Assembly (NCBI GenBank): GCA_009843585.1
Contig: VYDC01000114.1
Span: 1 to 14,909 of the forward strand
Reading direction: 5' to 3'
Source: Chloroflexota bacterium
Lineage (GTDB): Bacteria; Chloroflexota; Dehalococcoidia; UBA2979
Length of the DNA stretch: 14,909 nt
Numbering within the stretch: position 1 is the first letter of the stretch; each line of letters begins with the position of its first letter. The notes beneath the pieces are model-generated. The model searched no databases. It saw nothing but the letters and a program-made list of their open reading frames with translations, and was not told where the DNA came from. Positions 1 to 5,408 of the stretch are shown one piece after another. The translations under genes were made by a program, and so were the position numbers.

Positions 1-139
1 GGCGGGTGAGGGTGACCTCGCCGCCGGACTGCGCCTCAGCGGCGGGGAAGGCGGGGTCGCCGTCGGGGCGGGGCAGCGTCAGCGCCAGGGCCGCCACGAG
101 GACGAGGGCGGCCGGCAGGGCGGATCGCGCAGGCGGCAC
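1..139 (-). CDS. Secreted protein, N-terminal signal peptide only (runs off left edge)
   Basis: A GTG at 139-137 opens a reading frame that stays open to the left edge, 46 codons in all. It follows a good ribosome-binding site: GAGG about 8 bases upstream, within GCGAGGTTCTTCC. The protein starts MPPARSALPAALVLVAALAL, an Arg-containing n-region followed by a hydrophobic Ala/Leu/Val core. Next comes a Pro/Asp-rich stretch ending AEAQSGGEVTLTR. AEA followed by Q is a plausible signal peptidase I cleavage site, so the mature protein would begin around residue 37. The gene lies 54 bases behind the VOC gene on the same strand and in the same frame, so the two could be co-transcribed. Too little of the mature domain is present to name a function. 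The signal peptide is directly visible; export is inferred. Confidence 0.6.
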   Translation of the reverse strand, partial: MPPARSALPAALVLVAALALTLPRPDGDPAFPAAEAQSGGEVTLTR

Positions 140-193
140 GGAAGAACCTCGCGATCCGGTGCGGACGGTGGTGGTCGCCCCGGGGACGCACGC

Positions 194-547
194 CTACGCG
201 GGCGGCGTCTCCGAGTGCACGAGCCCCACCACGTTCCCCTCGGGATCGGCGAAGAGCGCAAAGGTGACCATCCCGGGGATCGTCGTGATCTCCTGCACCG
301 TGCTCCCGCCGCCGGCCGCGACCCGCTCAAGGGCGGCCGCGAGGTCGTCGACCTGGATGTAGAGGGTCACGCCCGGGTTCTCGGCCTCGGTGATTCCGCC
401 GCCGATGCCTTCGCCCCCGGTCTCGACGAGACCGTACTGCATCGGGTTGTCGGCGCTGATTACCCAGTCGAATGCCTGGGAATAGAACCGCCGGAGCGCG
501 GCCGTGTTGGACGCCCCGATCTCGAAGTGGACGACCGGATTGGGCAT
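194..547 (-). CDS. VOC (glyoxalase/bleomycin-resistance-like) family protein
   Basis: This is a 117-residue single-domain protein of the vicinal oxygen chelate fold. Visible marks are the first beta strand and helix, VVHFEIGASNTAALRRFYSQ, with the usual F-Y and downstream FDW; the central strand VTLYIQVDDLAAALERV; and the C-terminal pair VTFALFADPEGNVVGLV. Candidate metal ligands of the fold are His7 and residues in the paired strands, but assignment needs an alignment. Known relatives include glyoxalases, dioxygenases and many uncharacterised small proteins, so the substrate is unknown. The start at 547 is chosen over longer in-frame options because GGAGGGTGA lies about 8 bases ahead of this ATG and upstream codons are low-complexity Arg/Gly sequence. 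A secreted-protein gene begins 54 bases downstream. A possible TACCCT -10 box lies at 602-597, without a convincing -35. Confidence 0.85.
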   Translation of the reverse strand: MPNPVVHFEIGASNTAALRRFYSQAFDWVISADNPMQYGLVETGGEGIGGGITEAENPGVTLYIQVDDLAAALERVAAGGGSTVQEITTIPGMVTFALFADPEGNVVGLVHSETPPA

Positions 548-688
548 GGGCGCGTCACCCTCCACTCGCCGGAACGAGCGGTCGCCCCGGCGCGCAAGGG
601 TAGCACGCGGGCGACCGCCTCCTTCTCCGGGGGTGTGGCCACGCGTGGAATCGGGTCGACGCCATGACTCGACCGACTGGGAGGAGCC

Positions 689-772
689 GTGACCATACGC
701 GACTACACACGCGGGCACGAGCACTTGCGACGCGACTCATACGAGCCGTCGTGTAGCGTCGATCCGGTGTGA
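689..772 (+). CDS. Candidate small ORF, 27 residues
   Basis: A GTG at 689 follows a strong purine-rich site, GGGAGGAG at 679-686. It encodes a 27-residue peptide beginning MTIRDYTRGHEHLRRDSYEP and ending at TGA 770-772. Its mixed composition (Asp, Tyr, His, Glu, Ser) is unlike the Arg/Pro/Ala noise around it. It is divergent from the VOC gene. It may be a leader peptide, a true small protein or the relic 5' end of a lost gene. I see no family resemblance, and the short length makes chance likely. Confidence 0.22.
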   Translation: MTIRDYTRGHEHLRRDSYEPSCSVDPV

Positions 773-990
773 GATGCCGTTCCGCGGCGAGCGCGATGGC
801 GTGGTCGAGCGCTCCCGGAGAGGAGACGGCGTGGCCGTCCGTTCCCCGGTCGTGCCGGCATGTGCCCCGGCGATCGCGACGGAATCGGCGTCTTCACATG
901 CCTGACCGACGCCGAGCCAGCCGGATTCCAGACGCACTACCTCCGAGCTCTCGTCCCGGAGCGTCCCGCGAGGAGCGGGCGAGAGGGCTC

Positions 991-1060
991 GCGATGTGGA
1001 GGGCGGGCAGCGGGCAGAGGTAGAGCCCACCCTCTGCCCGTTGCCTCCCCTCCGCATCGC
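991..1060 (+). repeat. Large near-perfect hairpin (30-base arms, 10-base loop)
   Basis: The arm 991-1020 (GCGATGTGGAG...GGGCAGAGG) pairs with 1031-1060 (CCTCTGCCCG...CCGCATCGC) across a 10-base loop. Of 30 positions, 26 are Watson-Crick, and only one (1004 against 1047) fails as plus-strand RNA. The other three are G-U wobbles on the plus strand but A-C mismatches on the minus strand, so the fold is favoured in a plus-strand transcript. There is no T tract, so a standard intrinsic terminator is unlikely. It lies about 200 bases before the lipoprotein start. It could be a structured leader RNA, a small RNA or a repeat element. Confidence 0.7.
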
Positions 1061-1262
1061 CTCGATCGAAAGAGGCGGGCCACCCCTGGTCCCATCTCGT
1101 CCCCCTCGGACTAGTCGCCCGCTCACCGCGTGGGCGCGTTCTCGGCATCGGCGCCGCTCCTTCGAATCGGCGGCGACCCCGCAGCGCGGCGACAAAGTTC
1201 TGTGACATTTCGGCTCTAGCGTGAGCGGCGTTGAGGAGGCTCGTGAAGGGAGGGATGGAGCA

Positions 1263-2728
1263 ATGATCGGCAGGAAGATGATCGTGCGGACGCTGCTCAT
1301 GGTATCGGCCCTCACCCTCATCCTCGGCGCGGGGATCCTGGTCGGGTGCACCGGCGGGACGGAGCGCGGCGAGGGTTCCGGTCGCGAGGGCTCCGGCTCG
1401 GAGCACCGATCCGGCGAGGGCGGAGGCGAGCACGGCTCCGCCGGCGAGGGCTCGGGCGAGGGCTCGGGCGAGGAGGGCAGCGGGGCGATGCTCGCTCCGG
1501 ATGAGACCTTCGACATGGTCCGCTCGGGCGCCCGGCTGATCCTGGACTACGACGGTTCGGTCAACGCCTTCACCGGCACCGTAGAGAACACGACCAACAG
1601 CGTCCTGACCCGCGTCAGGATCGAGGTCCACCTCGCTGGCGGCACCGAGCTCGGCCCGACCACGCCGGTGGACCTCGATCCCGGTCAGGTCGCCGACGTC
1701 ACGCTGCCCTCGACGCAGGCGTCGTTCACCGGATGGGTGGCGCACGCCGAGGTCGGGGGAGGCGAAGGCGGCGGTGAGTCCGGGGGCGAGCACGGCTCCG
1801 GCGGCGAGGGCTCCGGCGAGGGCGCGGGCGGCGAGTCCGGCTCCGAAGGCGGCGGCGAGAGCAATGAGGCCGCCATGTCGAGCCCGATCGTCCCGCTCGG
1901 GGAGTCGTGGCAGGGCACGCTGGGCGGGCTGGCGGTCGACGCGCGGTACGACGCGGCGACGCAGTCGGTCCAGGCGACAGCCCAGAACACCCTCGCGCAG
2001 ACGCTCTGCTACGTGCAGGCGGAGCCGCACCTGAAGTCGGGCGCCCGGACGGTGGGCGAGCTCGGCCCGGACCCGCTGGGGCATCTGAGCCCGGGCGAGC
2101 AGGGATGGACGAGCGTCTCGGTCGCGAGCGAGCCGTCGCTCGCGGGCGTCTCCTTCGACGGCTACGTCGTCCACCTGGAGGTGTTCGACTGCTCGGGCCC
2201 CGGCCCCGTGCCCCACACGGGCGGCGAGGGCGCCGAGGACGGCGGCGAGGGAGTCGGCGGCGAGGGTCACGGCCCCGGCGGCGAAGGCTCGGGCGAGGGC
2301 TCCGGGTCCGGGGGCGAGGAAGGCGGCGGGGCGATGCTGGCTCCGGGTGAGACCTTCGACATGGTCCGCTCGGGCGCCCGGCTGATCCTCGGCTACGACG
2401 CCGCGGTCAACGCCTTCACGGGTACCGTGGAGAACACGACCAACTCCGTCCTGACCCGCGTCAGGATCGAGGTCCACCTCGCGGGCGGGACCGAGCTCGG
2501 TCCGACCACGCCGGTCGACCTCGCTCCTGGCCAGGTCGCCAACGTCATGCTGCCCGCGACGCAGGCGTCGTTACCGGATGGGTGGCGCACGCCGAGGTCG
2601 GGGGAGGCGAGGGCGGCGAGTCCGGCGGCGAGCACGGCTCCGGCGGTGAGGGCTCGGGCGAGCACGGTGCCGGCGGCGAAGGCGGAGGCGAGCACGGCTC
2701 CGGCGGCGGGGGGAGCCGGGGCAGCTAG
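1263..2728 (+). CDS. Repeat-containing FxLYD-like lipoprotein, one-base frameshift near the C-terminus
   Basis: The ATG at 1263 follows GGGAGGG by 8 bases. The first 29 residues form a lipoprotein signal: positively charged start, hydrophobic core, lipobox LVGC with Cys29. The mature protein alternates Gly/Ser/Glu-rich linkers (about 30-75, 171-204, 311-357) with three beta-rich domains. Domains one (from residue 76) and three (from 358) are almost identical and contain GTVENTTNSVLTRVRIEVHL, an FxLYD-like pattern; domain two (205-309) is a diverged relative. The protein should be cell-surface anchored. In domain three one C is missing between 2572 and 2573 compared with domain one. Restoring it gives the repeat ending SFTGWVAHAEVG, another acidic linker and a TAG at 2726-2728 (488 residues). 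As it stands, the frame instead runs into the response regulator and stops at 3530. Function unknown; possibly the envelope component sensed or controlled by the downstream two-component pair. Confidence 0.75.
1482..1765 (+). repeat. Internal direct repeat, copy 1 (first FxLYD-like domain)
   Basis: This DNA is nearly identical to 2328-2610, with an offset of 846 bases that falls to 845 after base 1727, where copy 2 lacks one C. It encodes the first beta domain of the lipoprotein and the start of its acidic linker. Few synonymous differences separate the copies, which indicates recent duplication or gene conversion. Confidence 0.85.
2328..2610 (+). repeat. Internal direct repeat, copy 2 (third FxLYD-like domain, one base deleted)
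   Basis: This is the second copy of 1482-1765. It reads GTCGTTACCGG at 2568-2578 where copy 1 has GTCGTTCACCGG at 1721-1732; the missing C shifts the frame for the rest of the gene. Outside that base the copies differ by scattered substitutions only. Confidence 0.85.
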
Positions 2729-2741
2729 GCTCGCGTCAGGC

Positions 2742-2772
2742 GGGGTGCCCTCTCACGGGGAGCGGGCGCCCC
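2742..2772 (+). terminator. GC-rich hairpin 14 bases after the corrected lipoprotein stop
   Basis: GGGGTGCCC at 2742-2750 pairs with GGGCGCCCC at 2764-2772 through a 9-bp stem with one G-U pair and a 13-base loop. Its position just behind the TAG at 2726-2728 suits transcription termination or 3'-end protection. No T tract follows, so the call is tentative. Confidence 0.35.
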
Positions 2773-2778
2773 GGGGAA

Positions 2779-2784
2779 TAGAAT
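2779..2784 (+). promoter_or_regulatory. Possible -10 box (TAGAAT) for the response regulator-kinase operon
   Basis: TAGAAT stands out in a GC-rich gap 69 bases before the response regulator ATG and differs from TATAAT at one position. No clear -35 lies 16-18 bases upstream, which is common in actinobacterial promoters. If active, it would give a leader of about 60 bases and let the operon be expressed separately from the lipoprotein. Confidence 0.4.
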
Positions 2785-2852
2785 CCGGCCATCCTCACCC
2801 GGACACGGCGCCTCACGCGGGCGCCGCGCCCGGGGTGTCCCGGGGGCTTCTC

Positions 2853-3530
2853 ATGAGCGGCACGGTACTGATCGTCGAGGACGACGCCAGGATCGCGAAC
2901 TGGGTGAAGGTGTACTTCGAGCGCGCCGGATTCTCGGCCGAGGTCACGCATGACGGCGAGTCCGGACTCGCGCTCGCCCGCGATCTGGCCCCGGACCTCG
3001 TGATCCTCGACCTGATGCTCCCGCGTCTCGACGGGATGGAGCTCTGCCGGATCCTGCGGCGCGAGTCGGACGTTCCCATCATCATGCTGACGGCACGGGA
3101 GGCTCACGCCGATCGGATCGCGGGGCTGGACACCGGCGCCGACGACTACATCGTCAAGCCGTTCGACCCCGATGAGGTGATCGCGCGCGCCGAGGCCGTG
3201 CTGCGCCGCGTGAAGGGGAGGGTGCAGCAGGTCGTGACCCACGGCCGCATCACCCTCAATGAGACGACCGGGATCGTGACGGTCGACGGGGAACGGGTCA
3301 CGCTGAGCCAGGCGCAGATCGCTCTCCTCGCGACGTTCATGCGCCATCCCAACCAGTTGCTGACCCGGGACCAGCTCATCTCGCTCGCGTTCAACGACGA
3401 TTTCGACGGGTACGACCGCGCCATCGACAGCCAGGTCGCCCGCCTGCGCAAGCAGATCGACCGCGACGGCAGCCAGCCCATCCAGACCGTCTACGGCGGC
3501 GGCTACCGCTTCGTCGCGGAGGGCGCCTGA
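2853..3530 (+). CDS. OmpR/PhoB-family response regulator
   Basis: This 225-residue protein is a receiver domain plus winged-helix DNA-binding domain. The receiver (about 4-118) has the acidic pocket Glu9-Asp10-Asp11, the phosphoacceptor Asp53 in LVILDLMLP, Thr80 and Lys102 in VKPF. The OmpR-type effector (about 125-222) ends with the wing IQTVYGGGYRF. The ATG at 2853 is chosen because the receiver begins at once (GTVLIVEDD). The frame is open upstream only because of the deletion in the lipoprotein gene, so that extension is not protein-like here. The ribosome-binding site is weak (GGGGG about 7 bases upstream) and lies by a GC-rich hairpin. Its TGA shares a base with the kinase ATG, so the two are translationally coupled and form a cognate pair. 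It should bind direct repeats at target promoters after phosphorylation; targets unknown. Confidence 0.93.
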   Translation: MSGTVLIVEDDARIANWVKVYFERAGFSAEVTHDGESGLALARDLAPDLVILDLMLPRLDGMELCRILRRESDVPIIMLTAREAHADRIAGLDTGADDYIVKPFDPDEVIARAEAVLRRVKGRVQQVVTHGRITLNETTGIVTVDGERVTLSQAQIALLATFMRHPNQLLTRDQLISLAFNDDFDGYDRAIDSQVARLRKQIDRDGSQPIQTVYGGGYRFVAEGA

Positions 3531-4942
3531 TGTCGCTGAGCGGGCGGATCATGGCTGCGACCGTCCTCGTGGTCGTGCTCTCCGTGCTCGCCAGCGTGGG
3601 CGTGGGCTACTACGCGACGCAGGCCCGGCTCGGCGTCTTCGTGGAGGAGATCGGGGACGACGAGGCGCTCCGGCTCGCCCGGGACCTGAGCCGGGAGTAC
3701 ACGGCAGCCGGCGGCTGGGAGACGCTGGACGGGGCGCTCGCCGAGGCGGGGTACGGAGGCGTCGCAGCCCCTTCTGGGGAGCGGTCGGAGGACGGGGAGG
3801 CGGGCCACCTCGATGCCCGCGACACCGACCCGGTGCGGGTCGTCGTCGTCGACATCGGCAGGCGCGTCGTCCGCGATACCTCCTCCGATCTGGTGCCGGG
3901 GTCCCCCGCTCCCGACCTGGGCGGGAACCGCGAGGCGGTAATCGATCTCGCGACGAACCGGCCCGTCGGCCACGCCTACGTCGACGTCCACCACGAGTTG
4001 CTCGCGGGCGAGTCGCGCGGGTTTCTCCGCGCGCTCCTCTCCATCACCGTCGTCGGCGGCGCGCTCACGGCCGGCGTCGCCGTCCTGGCGGCGGCCTGGG
4101 TGTCGCGGCGCATCACCGGGCCCGTCACGGCGCTGACGGAGGCAACGCAGGCGATCGCAGGCGGCGATACCGCCACGCTTCCCGTCACCTCCTCGGACGA
4201 GCTGGGCCGGATGAGCGCGGCGTTCAACCGGATGACCTCGGCCCTGGAGTCGCAGCGCGAGCTCCGCAGGCGGCTGGTGAGCGACGTCTCGCACGAGCTC
4301 AACACGCCGCTGAGCGTCATTCAGCTCGAGGCCGCAGGGCTGCGCGACGGACTCCAGGCGCCCGAGAGCGCGTCCCATCACATCATCCAGGAGGTGGAGC
4401 GGCTGCGGGGCCTCGTCACCGATCTGGATTCGCTCGCGGAGACCGACCACGGGGAGTTGAGGCTCGCGCGTGAGGCCACCTCCGTCCGCGAGCTGCTCGA
4501 CGCGGAGGGGGAGCGCTGGCAGCCGCAGGCCCGGGCCCGGCGCGTTGACCTGTCACTCGAGGTCCGGGACGACCTTCCCGAGATGCACCTTGACCGGATG
4601 CGAATCAGCCAGGCGTTGGGAAACGTCGTGAGCAACGCCATTCACTCCTGCGAGGCCGGCGGGACTGTCGTCCTCAGGGCGGGCCTCGAGGGTGATGGGA
4701 TGCTCGCGATCTCCGTCGTCGATGACGGGATCGGCATCCACCCTTCGGACCTTCCCTACGTTTTCGATCGCTTCTATCGGACCGAGCAGTCCCGCCGCCG
4801 CGGGACGACCGGCACCGGGCTGGGGCTCGCGATCACCCGGGCGCTGGTCGAGGCGCACGGAGGGAACATCGCGGTCGCGAGCGACGGGCCAGGGCGGGGC
4901 ACGAGCGTGACCATGCGCATGCCCGTGACGGGCGGAGCCTAG
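3530..4942 (+). CDS. Membrane sensor histidine kinase (BaeS-like architecture)
   Basis: This 470-residue transmembrane kinase partners the preceding response regulator. Membrane segment 1 spans about 8-28 and segment 2 about 167-190. Between them lies an extracytoplasmic sensor region of about 135 residues, including VRVVVVDIGRRVVRDTSSDL, which resembles a PAS-like or dCache-like fold. A HAMP domain follows (about 191-243, with ITGPVTALTEA and DELGRMSAAFNRM). HisKA carries the phosphorylated His255 in SHELNTPLS. The ATPase domain has the N box (LGNVVSNAIHSC), G1 (DDGIGI, 398-403), F box (YVFDRFYR) and G2 (GTGLGLAI). All key residues are present, so it should be active. The start codon overlaps the regulator stop as TGATG. 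The signal is unknown; the neighbouring surface lipoprotein is a candidate partner by position only. Confidence 0.93.
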   Translation: MSLSGRIMAATVLVVVLSVLASVGVGYYATQARLGVFVEEIGDDEALRLARDLSREYTAAGGWETLDGALAEAGYGGVAAPSGERSEDGEAGHLDARDTDPVRVVVVDIGRRVVRDTSSDLVPGSPAPDLGGNREAVIDLATNRPVGHAYVDVHHELLAGESRGFLRALLSITVVGGALTAGVAVLAAAWVSRRITGPVTALTEATQAIAGGDTATLPVTSSDELGRMSAAFNRMTSALESQRELRRRLVSDVSHELNTPLSVIQLEAAGLRDGLQAPESASHHIIQEVERLRGLVTDLDSLAETDHGELRLAREATSVRELLDAEGERWQPQARARRVDLSLEVRDDLPEMHLDRMRISQALGNVVSNAIHSCEAGGTVVLRAGLEGDGMLAISVVDDGIGIHPSDLPYVFDRFYRTEQSRRRGTTGTGLGLAITRALVEAHGGNIAVASDGPGRGTSVTMRMPVTGGA

Positions 4943-5080
4943 GTCGGACACCACCAGGCGCTGCGCGCCCTCGACAATCGCCTGATCGGCTACCTGCACG
5001 GCAGCCTGCGCTCGCGCGAACCCTACGACGAGGAGACCGCCGGGGGAATCGGAGCGAACGACACCGAACTCGCCGCCTGA
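4943..5080 (+). pseudogene. Transposase C-terminal remnant (IS110-like)
   Basis: Directly after the kinase TAG, the same frame continues for 45 codons to TGA at 5078-5080 with no start codon of its own. It reads HQALRALDNRLIGYLHGSLR, then SREPYDEETA. This resembles the C-terminal tail of IS110-family transposases, where an ALR-x-LxNR-LVGxLHGCL stretch is followed by a YDE-x-TAW motif. That comparison is from memory of the family, not a search. Only this tail remains and no terminal repeats are visible, so it is a dead relic. It suggests an insertion sequence once sat next to, or deleted into, the end of the kinase gene; the kinase C-terminus (MPVTGGA) still looks complete. Confidence 0.55.
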
Positions 5081-5140
5081 CGGGGACCCGTGAGGGCCAC
5101 GACGCGGGCCTGCACCTTCACCGTGACGACCATGCGGTGT

Positions 5141-5341
5141 CTAGACGGTCTCGAACTCCAGCGCCGACAGCCTGACGTCGGCGGAACGCCGCGAGAGGTT
5201 CAGCATCTCGACGCCCACCACCTCGTTCGACTCGTTGTAGTCGAGCACCACGCCCGGTGCGACCTCCTGGGACTCGACGATGGCCGATGCATCGAGCCGG
5301 AGGTACAGGGCGTCGGCCGTGCGGTCCACATGGAGCTTCAT
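5141..5341 (-). CDS. DUF2283 family protein (YuzE-like)
   Basis: This 66-residue protein has the DUF2283 pattern: TADALYLRL near the start, VAPGVVLDYNESNEVVGVEML in the middle, and a short variable tail. The family is small and beta-rich; its biochemical role is not established. Some members are the second gene of a toxin-antitoxin-like pair with a DUF4258 protein, but no such partner is next to this one. The ATG at 5341 follows GAGG by 7 bases. It begins 67 bases after the P450 stop on the same strand, so it is probably the last gene of that transcription unit. No membrane segment or signal peptide is visible. Confidence 0.85.
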   Translation of the reverse strand: MKLHVDRTADALYLRLDASAIVESQEVAPGVVLDYNESNEVVGVEMLNLSRRSADVRLSALEFETV

Positions 5342-5408
5342 AGTTGGCCTCGCGTGTCGCGTTCGAAGGATGTGCTGACCACCAACGGCCGTGTCCTGAG
5401 CGCCCCCG

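Larger units (their letters stand above)
548..1262. other. Intergenic region between VOC gene and lipoprotein gene
   Basis: No long open frame in this 715-base stretch looks like protein; all are Arg/Pro/Ser-rich translations of GC-rich sequence. It holds a possible VOC promoter (TACCCT at 602-597, minus strand), a candidate 27-codon ORF at 689-772, a large hairpin at 991-1060, and near 1202-1207 a GTGACA box that matches 5 of 6 bases of the -35 consensus but lacks a well-placed -10. The ribosome-binding site of the lipoprotein gene closes it. It is long for a bacterial gap, so it may hide a regulatory RNA or a decayed gene. Confidence 0.6.

Noticed and set aside
1360..2330. CRISPR-like or tandem repeat array in GGCGAGGGCTC units
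   Set aside because: The units are irregular in length, in frame, and encode Gly/Ser/Glu linkers of a lipoprotein; no spacers of constant length.
894..2477. Long minus-strand open frame opposite the lipoprotein gene
   Set aside because: Its composition (Arg, Ala, Gly, Asp repeats) mirrors the plus-strand linkers; no domain or ribosome-binding site. Antisense frames stay open by GC bias.
1221..3530. One 769-codon gene encoding a lipoprotein-response regulator fusion
   Set aside because: The repeat comparison shows a one-base deletion at 2572/2573, the stretch after it is Arg/Pro/Ala noise, and the regulator has its own start and complete receiver domain. A surface lipoprotein fused to a cytoplasmic DNA-binding protein also makes no topological sense.
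5141..5408. DUF2283-DUF4258 toxin-antitoxin module
   Set aside because: Only 67 bases separate the DUF2283 gene from the P450 and none encode a partner; the downstream side holds no gene either.
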